DNA of 64,000 nt from Planctomycetota bacterium (lineage in GTDB: Bacteria > Planctomycetota > B15-G4): assembly GCA_021604805.1 (NCBI GenBank), contig BQJR01000004.1:310001-374000 (forward strand), written 5' to 3'. Below are positions 1 to 8,865 of this stretch, one piece after another. Each line of letters begins with the position of its first letter. The first letter of the stretch is position 1. The notes under the pieces are model-generated. The model was not told the origin of the DNA. It was given only the letters and a program-made list of their open reading frames with translations, and made no database searches. A program made the position numbers and the translations under genes.

Positions 1-1961
1 TGAAGATCAGATTCTGCGCGACCGGCTGGCAGTACGAGGTTGCGTCCTCCTTCGATGAACGCATCACCGATGAGCAAGGGCGCTTCCGGTTCGAGTTCGA
101 GGGCCAGTTGGGCCTTCACTCCACCGTGGTGATGCCGACGCACGACACCGGGCTGGCGCCGGTTTCACTCGCACGCAACCCGAGAGTCGGCAGCGGCGCG
201 CTGCTCGCGGGTGGCGAAGCCGATGTCGAGGTGAGCGCCCCGCCCGCTCTCCCCTTCACTGGAACCACAGTCGACGAAGAGGGCGCGCCCATCGCTGGCG
301 TTCAACTCTCGATCTGGCACGTCGTCAAAGCCTTCGATGAAGCACGCCAACCGACGGCGCCCGATGTCGTCGTGCACAGCGACGCGCAAGGCAGATTCGC
401 GCTCCCGTCAATCGGCCCAGGAGCGCAAGTCGAGATCGAAGCCGACGGCTACCTACCGCAGGGCTTGCTCCAGTTGAATCACCGAGACACTCAAGACTTT
501 GACGACGTCAGCCTCGTGCTGCACCCCGAGCGCTTTTTCGAAGGACACGTGCGCTCGCCGACGGGCGAACGTCTCGCCGGTGCGAAGGTGCGCGTGACGC
601 GCGACCTGATCCGCCCCGACCCACTGCGCAACGTGCGCCCCGGCTTGCGCTTCGTGCCGATCACGCGCTTGTTCACGTCCACCGATGCGTCGGGTTCGTT
701 TCGCTTGGGGCCGCTGCCGAGCGCTGAGTTCGATGTGAGCGTGAGTGCTCCGCAACTCCAAGGCTGGGCACGACGAGTGATTCCCGGAGGCGCAGCGCTG
801 GATGTGCAGTTGAGCGAAGGCGCCACTCTCGGCGGCGTGGTTCACGACGCGCAGGGAAACCCCGTCGCCGAGGCGACGGTGATCGCAACGACACCGTCCA
901 CTCGCGACGCCCCGCAGTTCGGCCGTCGAGCCGAGCCGCTCGGCGCCGACGGCAGCTACGAGATCAAGGGCATCCCGGACACCCACGCGCTGAAGCTCAC
1001 GGTGCGAGCGCCTGGCTTCGCGACGCAGTTCATCGATCGCGTGTCCATCGATGCAACGAACGAGCTCCGACTCGACGTGCAACTCGAGCCTGCGGTCACG
1101 CTCGACCTGCGCGTCGTGGATCACGACGGCGAGCCGTTGAGATCGAAAGACGTGTGGGTGCGAGGCGAACGTGTGCTCGCGGGCCAGCACGAACCGATCG
1201 ACGTCTGGACGGACCAAGGCTTCGCTCACCGGTCTTGGGACACCGACTTGCGGCGCGGACTCGCCCGCACCGATCGCTCGGGCCGCGCACGGGTCGAGGA
1301 TCTCGTTGCGGGACGCTACTGGATCGCTGTCGGCAATCCCTACGAAGTGTTCAGCGTGGAGCCGCAGCACGGACCCGTCGAGCTGAAACTCCGTGCGCCC
1401 GACGACCTACGCCGGCGCTTCACAGGTCACGTGACCGATGAACTCACGGGGCTGCCGATCGAAGACTACGAAGTCAGCGCGACGCCCACGTGCCGGCGCG
1501 TTCCCGTCGACGCGCCAATCCAGCGCGATGGCGCGCAGTTCACGATCGACTTGGGTTGTGATTTCGTGCGCGTGCGTGTCACAGCGCCGGGCCGCGCGGC
1601 TTGGACGTGGAGTGTGCCCTCACAACTCCGCGGCGACTTGAACCACCAAGTGCAACTCGCGCCCGCGATCAACGCGCGGCTGCGCGTCGTCACGGCGGAG
1701 GGCACACCTGTCCCCGAAGCCTCGCTGTCGTTCACTCGCCGAGATCGCGAACAGGCTGTCGAGGTCGCGGGCAAGTGGGTCTGGGGCCCGGTGCGAAGTG
1801 ATGCCACCGGGGAACTCGCGGTCGAGCGTCTCCCTCGCGCACCGCTCGTGCTGATCGTTTCGGGAACACACCCGACGCTCGGCAAGTACCGCCGCGTCAT
1901 CCAGGATCTCGATCTGAGCGACCTAGCCGACGGCGCCGAAGTGGAGCTGGTGCTGCGCTGA
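1..1961 (+). CDS. Carboxypeptidase-regulatory-like repeat protein, 5'-truncated by the window edge
   Basis: The frame is open from base 3, so the true start lies upstream and only the C-terminal ~650 residues are seen. The protein is a series of about six beta-sandwich units of the carboxypeptidase regulatory (CarboxypepD_reg) type. Each has the pattern 'G.V.D..G.P...A.V', for example GTTVDEEGAPIAGV, GHVRSPTGERLAGA, GGVVHDAQGNPVAEA and GHVTDELTGLPIEDY. No catalytic domain is visible. Such repeats are usually extracytoplasmic and may act in surface binding or as structural scaffolds. The gene converges with the RND efflux operon, with only 29 bases between stops. A second protein of this class lies at 32.3-34.1 kb. 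The family is clear but the function is unknown. Confidence 0.8.
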   Translation, partial: KIRFCATGWQYEVASSFDERITDEQGRFRFEFEGQLGLHSTVVMPTHDTGLAPVSLARNPRVGSGALLAGGEADVEVSAPPALPFTGTTVDEEGAPIAGVQLSIWHVVKAFDEARQPTAPDVVVHSDAQGRFALPSIGPGAQVEIEADGYLPQGLLQLNHRDTQDFDDVSLVLHPERFFEGHVRSPTGERLAGAKVRVTRDLIRPDPLRNVRPGLRFVPITRLFTSTDASGSFRLGPLPSAEFDVSVSAPQLQGWARRVIPGGAALDVQLSEGATLGGVVHDAQGNPVAEATVIATTPSTRDAPQFGRRAEPLGADGSYEIKGIPDTHALKLTVRAPGFATQFIDRVSIDATNELRLDVQLEPAVTLDLRVVDHDGEPLRSKDVWVRGERVLAGQHEPIDVWTDQGFAHRSWDTDLRRGLARTDRSGRARVEDLVAGRYWIAVGNPYEVFSVEPQHGPVELKLRAPDDLRRRFTGHVTDELTGLPIEDYEVSATPTCRRVPVDAPIQRDGAQFTIDLGCDFVRVRVTAPGRAAWTWSVPSQLRGDLNHQVQLAPAINARLRVVTAEGTPVPEASLSFTRRDREQAVEVAGKWVWGPVRSDATGELAVERLPRAPLVLIVSGTHPTLGKYRRVIQDLDLSDLADGAEVELVLR

Positions 1962-1990
1962 CGAGCGCGTCGCGCAGCAGTCAGCGCCAC

Positions 1991-4900
1991 TCAGTCGGCG
2001 GCGCCGGCGGTGTGAACCAGCGGTGTCGCGGAGTGAGATTCGTCGGCTTCGTTCCCACCCAAGTCCGCCAGCAGCAAGCGCGCTGCCGGGATCCAGACCA
2101 GCAGGATCAAGCCGGACACGAGCACGCCGAAGCCGAGCGCGATGGCCATCGGCACGAGGAAGAGGGCTTGCGGGGCGGTCTCGGCGATCATCGGCGTGAG
2201 GCCGGCGAAGGTCGTGAGCGAGGTGAGCACCACCGGGCGGAAGCGACGGCGCGCGGCGGCGAGCACGGCCTCGGGGAGTGAGAGGCCGCTCGCGAGGCGG
2301 TTGTTGACCTCGTCGTTGAGCACCAAGCCCGCGTTCACCACGAGTCCGCACAAGGCCATCATCCCGAACAGGCTCACCACCGACAGGTCGTGACGCAGCA
2401 AGACGTGCGCCCACATCGCCGCGGCCAGCGCCACCGGGATCGAGAGCATCACGAGCAGCGCCTGCGCGTAACTGCGGAACAAGCCCGCGAGCAGCGCGAA
2501 GATCGCGGCCAACGCGAGCGCCAGGCCGAGTGAGAGTTCGTTGATCGCGCGACGTTCGTCGCGTTGACGGCCGCCGAACTCGAAGCTCGTGCCGGGGTGA
2601 TCGCGCAACAGCTGCGGCAAGACGTCGGCCTCGAGCGCGGCGCGCACGTCGTTGATGTTCACGATCTCGGGCACGGTGTTGGCGGTCACGTTGAGCACGC
2701 GCCGACCGTCGACACGATCGATCTGAGTGAAGGCGCGGCCGATGTGCAACTGCGCCACTTGCGCGAGCGGTGTCTCGCCGCCATCGGGTGTGCGGATGAT
2801 CAGGTCTTCCACGGCGGCGAGTGAGCGACGCTCTTCGGGCGGCAGGCGCACCATCACGCGCACCTCGTGTCGCCCGCGCTGCAGTCGCAAGGCCTCGGCG
2901 CCGAAGAAGGCCTGGCGCACCTGGCGGCCCACGCCCTGCGGCGTGAGTCCGAGTGAGAGCCCTTCGCCCGTGAGCGACACGTCGACCTGCGGCTTGCCCG
3001 ACGCGAAACCATCTTTGATGTCGGTGACACCGCGGTACTCGGCGAGCGCGCCAGCGAGCGCCGTGGCCGCCGACTCGAGCACCTGCCGATCGGGGTGACT
3101 CACTTCCACGGTGAGCCCGGCGCCCGAGCCCGGGCCCTCTTCCCACTCGAAGTAGATCGACTCGAGCCCGGCCACGCTGCCGATCTCCTCGCGCCACACG
3201 CTGGCGAAGGTGCCTTGGTCGAAGTCGCGGTCGTCGGCTTCGACGAGGATCAGGTTCACGTCGGCCCAGTTCTCGCCGCGTCGCCCGACGATGTTCATGC
3301 GGCCTTGGAGCACCGCGTCGGCGCCGCCTTCGTGGAGTCGCGCGGCGGCGCGCAGGCCGGCCGCCTCCACGTGACGCGCGATGCGCGCCGTCTCGGCGAA
3401 GGGCGCGCCGGGCGGCGTCTGGATCTCGCAGTCCACGCGCGTGCCCACGATCACCGGGTTGAAGGTGTACTTCACACGCCCGCTCGCGAAGTAAGCCCAA
3501 CTCACCACGCTCAGCGCCGCAAGACACGCCGCGAAGGCCCAGCGCCGCGTGAGCACCACGCGCAACATCGGCAGGAAGCCGCGCTCCACCACGCTGTCGA
3601 CGCCGGCCGCGCAACGCCGTTGCACGCGCCCCAACGCAGCCCACAGCCCGTGCGCCGGCGCGTCACCGGGAGCTGCGCGTTCCATGCGCTTGGCGTGCGC
3701 GAGGTGCGCGGGCAGCACGAAGAGCGCCTCCACGAGCGACACCAGGAACACCGCGATGACGACCGCGGGCAGCGGCGCGAAGAAGCGACCGATCTCACCG
3801 GGCACGAAGAGCAGCGGCAGGAAGGCGATGATGTTCGTGGCCACGGCGTAGAGCACCGGCACGATCATCGCGCGCGTGGCGTCGATGGCGGCGCGCAGGC
3901 GCGGCGTCCCCTGCTCGATGGCGTGGAACACGTTCTCACCCACGATCACCGCGTCGTCGACCACCATGCCGAGCGTGATGATGAACGCGAAGAGCGAGAT
4001 CATGTTCACGCTGGCGCCGAACAGCGGCAGCAGCAACAGCGCGCCGATGAGCGTGGTCGGGATCCCGGCGGCGACCCAGAACGCGAGCCTCGGTTGGATG
4101 AACAAACCGAGCACGAGGATCACGAGCAGCAAGCCGAAGGAGCCGTTCTTGAGCAGCAGCATCAGCCGGTCGCGATACTGCTCGCCGCGATCGCGCAGGA
4201 TCGTCACATCGCAGCCGGGGGGCAGCGCGGCGCGCAGGCCTTCGAGGTACTCGTTCACCGCGCCCGAGATCTCGAGCGGCTTCTCGTCGCCGATCTGGTA
4301 GACGGTGATGAAGATGCCGCGGCCGCCGTTGAACCAGTTCTCGGTGGGCTTGTCTTCGAAGCCGTCCACGAGTTGCGCCACGTCGCCGAGACGCACCTTC
4401 GTGCCGTCGGCGGTGGACACGAGCACGATGTCGGCGTAGGCGCTGGCGAGGTCGCGACGCTCCTTGGTGCGCAGCAAGTACTCGCCGCCCGGTGTGCGCA
4501 CGCCGCCGCCGGGCAGGTCGCGCGCCGAGGCGCGCACGGTGTCGGCCACGTCGCCGGGGGTGAGGCCCAGCGAGCGCAGTCGCGCCTGCGGGATCTCGAT
4601 GGCGATCTCGGGAGTGCGTCCGAGCCGCAGCTCCACCTGACTCAGCTCGGGGAGTTCGAGCAACTCGCGCCGCACTTGTTCGGCGAGCGCGAAGATCTGG
4701 CGCTCGTCGAGCGGACCGTGCACCACCATCCAGAGCACGTTCTCGAGCTCTTGCGCGAGTTCCACCGTGGGGCGTTCGGCGTCGTCGGGGAAGAAGCTGA
4801 TGCGGTCGATGGCGGTCTTGACGTCTTGCAGCGCGCGGTTCGCGTCGGCCCCCGACACGAGCTCCACGCTCAGCGTGCCGCTTCCCTCCTGCGCTTCGGC

Positions 4901-5179
4901 CACCACGCGCTCGGCGACCTCGAGCCCGCGGATCGCCTCCTCGATCGGCAGCAGCAGGCCCTCTTCGATCTCTTCGGGGCTCGCGCCGGGATACGGCGCC
5001 GACACCTCGACGATGTCGAGTTGGAAGCTCGGGAAGACCTCTTGCTTGATCGACAGCGCCACGAAGCCGCCGCCGAGCAACAAGCCCCACATCAGCAAGT
5101 TCGCGGCCACATGGTTGCGCGCCATCCACGACACGAGGCCGGACATGCCGCCGCTGGGCTCGGGCTGCTCGGCGTTCAC
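1991..5179 (-). CDS. RND efflux transporter, inner-membrane permease (AcrB/HAE type)
   Basis: About 1062 residues, the usual length for an RND permease. The proton-driven pump would work with the adaptor and outer-membrane channel encoded upstream. The N-terminus has a first membrane helix (MWGLLLGGGFVALSI), followed by the porter-domain signature region (VSAPYPGASPEEIE). The helix-4 proton-relay acidic pair is present as VVDDAV at residues 408-409, matching AcrB D407/D408. The GTG start at 5179 is chosen because it overlaps the upstream stop as GTGA, indicating translational coupling; the open frame continues 65 codons further but overlaps the adaptor gene. Substrate cannot be read from sequence. 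It is the last gene of the three-gene operon. Confidence 0.93.
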   Translation of the reverse strand: MNAEQPEPSGGMSGLVSWMARNHVAANLLMWGLLLGGGFVALSIKQEVFPSFQLDIVEVSAPYPGASPEEIEEGLLLPIEEAIRGLEVAERVVAEAQEGSGTLSVELVSGADANRALQDVKTAIDRISFFPDDAERPTVELAQELENVLWMVVHGPLDERQIFALAEQVRRELLELPELSQVELRLGRTPEIAIEIPQARLRSLGLTPGDVADTVRASARDLPGGGVRTPGGEYLLRTKERRDLASAYADIVLVSTADGTKVRLGDVAQLVDGFEDKPTENWFNGGRGIFITVYQIGDEKPLEISGAVNEYLEGLRAALPPGCDVTILRDRGEQYRDRLMLLLKNGSFGLLLVILVLGLFIQPRLAFWVAAGIPTTLIGALLLLPLFGASVNMISLFAFIITLGMVVDDAVIVGENVFHAIEQGTPRLRAAIDATRAMIVPVLYAVATNIIAFLPLLFVPGEIGRFFAPLPAVVIAVFLVSLVEALFVLPAHLAHAKRMERAAPGDAPAHGLWAALGRVQRRCAAGVDSVVERGFLPMLRVVLTRRWAFAACLAALSVVSWAYFASGRVKYTFNPVIVGTRVDCEIQTPPGAPFAETARIARHVEAAGLRAAARLHEGGADAVLQGRMNIVGRRGENWADVNLILVEADDRDFDQGTFASVWREEIGSVAGLESIYFEWEEGPGSGAGLTVEVSHPDRQVLESAATALAGALAEYRGVTDIKDGFASGKPQVDVSLTGEGLSLGLTPQGVGRQVRQAFFGAEALRLQRGRHEVRVMVRLPPEERRSLAAVEDLIIRTPDGGETPLAQVAQLHIGRAFTQIDRVDGRRVLNVTANTVPEIVNINDVRAALEADVLPQLLRDHPGTSFEFGGRQRDERRAINELSLGLALALAAIFALLAGLFRSYAQALLVMLSIPVALAAAMWAHVLLRHDLSVVSLFGMMALCGLVVNAGLVLNDEVNNRLASGLSLPEAVLAAARRRFRPVVLTSLTTFAGLTPMIAETAPQALFLVPMAIALGFGVLVSGLILLVWIPAARLLLADLGGNEADESHSATPLVHTAGAAD

Positions 5180-6372
5180 AGCGTGTCGTCGGTTCCGAGT
5201 TCGGCGTCGTCGCGACGCACGTCGAGCGCGAGACCGGGCAGCGGGTCGGAGAGGTAACTCACGATGAGCTCGTCCTGCGCTTCGAAGTCGCCGCGCAACA
5301 ACACCGAGTCGTCGCCGCGCCAAGCCACGTGAACGGTGCGGAAGCGCAACCGACCGTCGGCATCGCGCACCCACACTTGATCGTTCTCGCGCAGCGCTTC
5401 GCGCGGGGCTTCGTACACGTCGGAGATCTCACCGGCGGGGAGTTCGAGACGCACGTAGGCGCCGAGCGGCAGCACCGGTTGGTCGGGATCGCTCAGGCCG
5501 AGCGGGTCGTCGACCGCCACGAGCACGCGCGCCATGCGGCCTTGTGCTTCGAGGTCCGGGAGCCGACGCAGGAAGCGGCCTTCGCGCTGCACGCGATCGC
5601 CCATGCCGGTTTCGAGCTCCACGATCACGGGGGCGTGCACGGCCGCGCCGTCGAAAGGCAGGCGCGCAGCGCGACCCAGCGGCACCGAAGCCGTGACCCA
5701 GTAGCTGTCCACGCCCACGAGGCGCAGCGCTGGTGTGGCGGGGCTCAAGCGACGGCCGAGCTCCACGGTTTCCGAGAGCACCACGGCGTCGAAGGGTGCG
5801 CGCAACGAGGTGCGCGTGAGCTGCAAGCGCGCGTTGTCGACGGCGTTGCGCGCGGCGGCGAGCACCGATTCGGCGCGCTTGAGTTGCGGCTCGCGCAGCG
5901 CCAAGGCCGCCGAACGCTGCTCCTCGCTCACGGTCTCGAGCACGTCGGCGAAACGTTCCCACTCGCGCCGTGCCACGACGCCGCGCCCCAGCTCCAACTC
6001 GAGGTCGGCCTGCGCTTGCGCTTGCCTGGCCTCGGCCGCGGCCAGCGCGATGTCGTAGTCGGAGGGATCGATGCGCAACAACTCGTCGCCCTCGGACACC
6101 AGGCCACCCGGTGCGAGCGACGGATGCATCGCGATCACACTGCCCTCGATCTGCGGCGCCAAGTCGACCTGGTGTGAAGGCGACACCGTGCCGAACGCCT
6201 CGATGCTCACCGCGCGCGTGACCGGGGTCAGCGGCTGCACCGCCACGCGCGGCACCAACGGCACGGGATCGCCCTTGTCCTGAGTGGGCGCCGTGGCGAG
6301 CAACCACCACGTGCACGCGCCCCCGAGCAGCAGCACGATCCACGGCGTGAGTTTGCGCAGCAGGCGCTTCAC
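5176..6372 (-). CDS. RND efflux periplasmic adaptor (membrane fusion protein)
   Basis: About 398 residues with a basic N-terminus and a single membrane anchor (PWIVLLLGGACTWWLL). Then comes a barrel-sandwich/lipoyl half (VDLAPQIEGSVIAMHPSLAPGGLV), a coiled-coil hairpin (~residues 105-190, rich in Ala, Glu, Gln and Arg) and the second lipoyl half (LRAPFDAVVLSETVELGRRL). This is the HlyD/AcrA family order. It bridges the permease and the outer-membrane factor. The GTG start (6372) overlaps the stop of the outer-membrane factor gene as GTGA, and its own stop overlaps the permease start the same way. All three genes are therefore coupled and probably made in fixed ratio. Confidence 0.92.
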   Translation of the reverse strand: MKRLLRKLTPWIVLLLGGACTWWLLATAPTQDKGDPVPLVPRVAVQPLTPVTRAVSIEAFGTVSPSHQVDLAPQIEGSVIAMHPSLAPGGLVSEGDELLRIDPSDYDIALAAAEARQAQAQADLELELGRGVVARREWERFADVLETVSEEQRSAALALREPQLKRAESVLAAARNAVDNARLQLTRTSLRAPFDAVVLSETVELGRRLSPATPALRLVGVDSYWVTASVPLGRAARLPFDGAAVHAPVIVELETGMGDRVQREGRFLRRLPDLEAQGRMARVLVAVDDPLGLSDPDQPVLPLGAYVRLELPAGEISDVYEAPREALRENDQVWVRDADGRLRFRTVHVAWRGDDSVLLRGDFEAQDELIVSYLSDPLPGLALDVRRDDAELGTDDTL

Positions 6373-7868
6373 TCGGCGACCTCTGTGCGCAGGGAGTTCG
6401 ACGACGCCTGCGTGCGCGCATCGTCGCGCGCCGCCGCGTCGGACGCTTCGAGCGGCGGCAACGCTCCACCCAACGCCCGATGCAGACTCACGCGACGCGA
6501 GAGCAGCGCGCGACGACGTTGCAAGACGTCGCGCTGGGTCTGCTGCACGTCGTCGACCGCCACGAACACGGGCAGGTAGTCGGTGAGACCGTTGGCGTAG
6601 CGGTTGCGCGCCTCGACGACATTGGACTCGAGCACCTCCTCGCGTTGCACGAGCACGCGCAGCTCTTCGCGCTGCTGCTGTTCGAGCCACAGCGCGCTGT
6701 CGACCTCTTCCATCGCGAGCAGGAAGGTGTTGCTCAACGCGGCGACGGCTTCACGCAGAGCCGACTCGTTCTCGGCGACCACCGCGCGACGGAAGCCGCC
6801 GTCGGTGAGCGGCGCGAGCAAGTTGGCGCCGAGCGAGGCCGCGAAGCCGTCGCCCGCATCCGCGCTGCGCCAACCGAGACTGCCGGTGAGCGCGATGCGC
6901 GGGAAACGGCCGGCGAGCGCGGCGCTCACGAGTTGGTCGCGGCCCACGACGTCGCGCAGTCGCGCGCGCAGATCCGGTCGACGCAGCAACAGCTCCGACG
7001 GCACGCCCACCGGGGGCAGCTCGGGCAGCGTGCGGAAGGCCTCGCCGCTCACGCGATCGATGCCGTCGGGGGCGGTGCCGAGCAACACGTCGATCCGATT
7101 CTCGGCCACGCGGCGCGCGGCGCGGGCGGGCGGGAAGCGCGCGCGCGTGGCGGCCACCTGACCTTGCTGCTGCAGCACGTCCACCGCGGAGGCAGCGCCC
7201 TGAGCGAAGCGGAACTCGGTGAGTTCGAGCAGCACGAGGTCGAGCGCGAGCTGGCCGTCGAGCAGGGCGAGTTGCAGGTGTTGCTCGAGCGCCGCCAAGT
7301 AGGCGTCGGCCATGTCGGCGGAGAGCGCGAGGCGCACGCCCGCGAGGTCGGCTTCCGAGACGGCGACGTCTTCGAGCGCGGCGGCGCGGCGCGCGCTCAA
7401 GCGACCGAAGAGGTCGAGTTCCCAGGAGGCCACGAGCCCCACTTGCGTGACGGTGTCGGTGTCGTCGTCGAGGTCGCGGAAGGCGTTGGCGTCGGTGTTC
7501 TCGACACCGTGCGAGGCCAGCGCGTCGACGCTCGGGCGCAACGGCGCACCGAGTTGGCGTGCGCGCGCACGCGCCTGCTCCACGCGCTCGAGCGCGACGT
7601 CGACATCGAAAGCGCGTGCGAGCGCCTGCCGGATGAGCGCATCGAGCTGCGCGTCGTCGAACTCGGCCCACCACACGGCCTTCGCCGAGGACGACGCAGC
7701 TTCCGGCGGGAGCGACGGGAAAGCCTCCGGGAGTTCCACCAACGGTTGCGGATCCGACTCCACGCTGCGCACGGAGCAAGCAGCGGCGCCGCACACGAGC
7801 GTGGCGAGCAAGGCAGCGCGCCGCGCGTTCCCGGAAAGTGGCCTGGCTGGATTGCGGCTCGAACTCAT
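6369..7868 (-). CDS. Outer-membrane efflux lipoprotein (TolC/NodT family)
   Basis: About 499 residues. The ATG at 7868 is chosen because it directly precedes a lipoprotein signal peptide ending in a lipobox (LVCGAAACS, Cys about residue 31). The remainder has the internal duplication and long Ala/Gln/Glu/Arg-rich helices of TolC-type channels, with the NodT-family landmark 'NRIDVLLGTAPDG' and the later 'LLLRRPDL' repeat. It forms the trans-outer-membrane exit duct for the pump encoded immediately downstream. It is first in the operon, so the promoter should lie in the 600-base gap upstream, although I see no convincing -35/-10. Confidence 0.92.
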   Translation of the reverse strand: MSSSRNPARPLSGNARRAALLATLVCGAAACSVRSVESDPQPLVELPEAFPSLPPEAASSSAKAVWWAEFDDAQLDALIRQALARAFDVDVALERVEQARARARQLGAPLRPSVDALASHGVENTDANAFRDLDDDTDTVTQVGLVASWELDLFGRLSARRAAALEDVAVSEADLAGVRLALSADMADAYLAALEQHLQLALLDGQLALDLVLLELTEFRFAQGAASAVDVLQQQGQVAATRARFPPARAARRVAENRIDVLLGTAPDGIDRVSGEAFRTLPELPPVGVPSELLLRRPDLRARLRDVVGRDQLVSAALAGRFPRIALTGSLGWRSADAGDGFAASLGANLLAPLTDGGFRRAVVAENESALREAVAALSNTFLLAMEEVDSALWLEQQQREELRVLVQREEVLESNVVEARNRYANGLTDYLPVFVAVDDVQQTQRDVLQRRRALLSRRVSLHRALGGALPPLEASDAAARDDARTQASSNSLRTEVAE

Positions 7869-8220
7869 CAGCAGATCGACGTCGGAGACACCTCGGGAAC
7901 TGGTCCGCGCCAGGGTATCACCCGTCACGCGGCGCGAGAGACGCAAGCCACCTCGCGAGCGTTCGGCGTGTCGCAACGCTTAACACGCTGAGGACGCATC
8001 GACACGCGTCGCTGCCAGGGACTTGGTGCGTGCCCGCTCGTGTGACCTCGAGCCACGTGCGGTTCGCGCAGCGGGGGAGCGAGCAGGCCGCGTCGCGCTG
8101 TGCGTCTTCCGAAGATGATCGCGCCCGCAGCCCCGCCCGGCGAACTCAGTGCTGCACGCGCGGCCAGGCCTCGAGCCGGCGCGTCGCGCAGACGTCAGGG
8201 CGCTCGAGCGCGACGGGGCC
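7869..8220. other. Non-coding stretch between the efflux operon and the repeat tract
   Basis: No convincing gene was found on either strand. Open frames here have arginine- and proline-rich compositions typical of GC-rich shadow frames. The efflux operon promoter (reading left) presumably lies here. Confidence 0.5.
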
Positions 8221-8362
8221 GGTCGCGTCGGGTTGCGCCGGGTCGCGCCGGGTCGCGTCGGGTCGCGTCGGGTCGCGTCGGGTCGCGTCGGGTCGCCGGG
8301 TCGCCGGGTCGCCGGGTCGCCGGGTCGCGGGGTCGCCGGGTCGCCGGGTCGCCGGGTCGCAG
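8221..8362. repeat. Two abutting GC-rich microsatellites (10-bp x7, then 8-bp x9)
   Basis: From 8221 the unit GGTCGCGTCG (with two variant copies) repeats seven times to 8290. It then changes abruptly to the unit GGTCGCCG, nine copies with two single-base variants, to 8362. Both units share the core GGTCGC. The tract is non-coding and lies about 80 bases upstream of the hipBA operator. Such runs arise by replication slippage, and copy number may vary between strains. Confidence 0.9.
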
Positions 8363-8438
8363 CGGGCGTCGGGCTGCTCTGACGCGGGACCTGCTCAAGC
8401 GTGGGCGCCCCGTCGCCGAAAAGAGCCATAACTGGCAT

Positions 8439-8464
8439 ATTACATGTGATACAAACTGTATTAC
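8439..8464. promoter_or_regulatory. Operator-like inverted repeat upstream of hipBA
   Basis: An AT-rich island in otherwise GC-rich DNA. The near-palindrome gtgatac-aaact-gtattac (8446-8464) has 6 of 7 matching positions in its arms. A third half-site, tattac, at 8439-8444 forms an overlapping palindrome centred on CATG. It sits 18 bases before the hipB start. HipB-type antitoxins bind such repeats cooperatively and repress their own operon, so autoregulation is inferred. Confidence 0.6.
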
Positions 8465-8481
8465 GTCAAAAGTGGCGCCTT

Positions 8482-8865
8482 ATGAACGACCAACCCCACC
8501 CAACGGACTCTGCGGTGCTCGCTGCCCTCGGCGAGCGCCTCGCGCGCCGGCGCTTGGAGCTGAACTGCACCCAGGCCCAATTGGCCAAAGAGGCCGGTGT
8601 CTCGCTGCGCACGCTGGGCCGCATCGAGGCGGGCGAGTCCACGCAGCTCACCAACCTGATCCGCGTGCTGCGCGCGCTCGGCCTGCTGGAGCATTTCGAC
8701 AGCTTGCTGCCGCCGCCCACGCCCAGCCCGCTCGAGCAACTCCGCAACCAGGGCAAGCGGCGACGTCGCGCTTCCCCGCGGAGCGACGCGCCGACCGGCG
8801 AAGCCGAGTGGACCTGGGACGACCCCGACCACAGCCCCGACCACAACTCAGGTGACGACAAATGA
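8482..8865 (+). CDS. hipB: HipB-like antitoxin, helix-turn-helix repressor
   Basis: 127 residues from the ATG at 8482, which lies just after the operator-like repeat; longer starts would run through it. Residues ~10-65 form a Cro/C1-type helix-turn-helix (LGERLARRRLELNCTQAQLAKEAGVSLRTLGRIEAGEST), typical of HipB. The tail is Pro/Arg/Asp-rich, likely flexible, and ends DDPDHSPDH, so it may contact HipA or be protease-sensitive. The stop overlaps the hipA start as ATGA. It is expected to bind DNA and HipA, neutralising the kinase and repressing the operon. Confidence 0.87.
   Translation: MNDQPHPTDSAVLAALGERLARRRLELNCTQAQLAKEAGVSLRTLGRIEAGESTQLTNLIRVLRALGLLEHFDSLLPPPTPSPLEQLRNQGKRRRRASPRSDAPTGEAEWTWDDPDHSPDHNSGDDK

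Noticed and set aside
3095..5257. 720-codon plus-strand frame opposite the RND permease
   Set aside because: It is a His/Arg-rich shadow frame. The minus strand has the RND motifs and GTGA coupling.
6480..7991. 503-codon plus-strand frame opposite the outer-membrane factor gene
   Set aside because: The translation is shadow-like, and the minus strand carries a lipoprotein signal and TolC repeats.
8221..8362. Possible CRISPR array
   Set aside because: Units are 8-10 bases with no spacers, so these are microsatellites.
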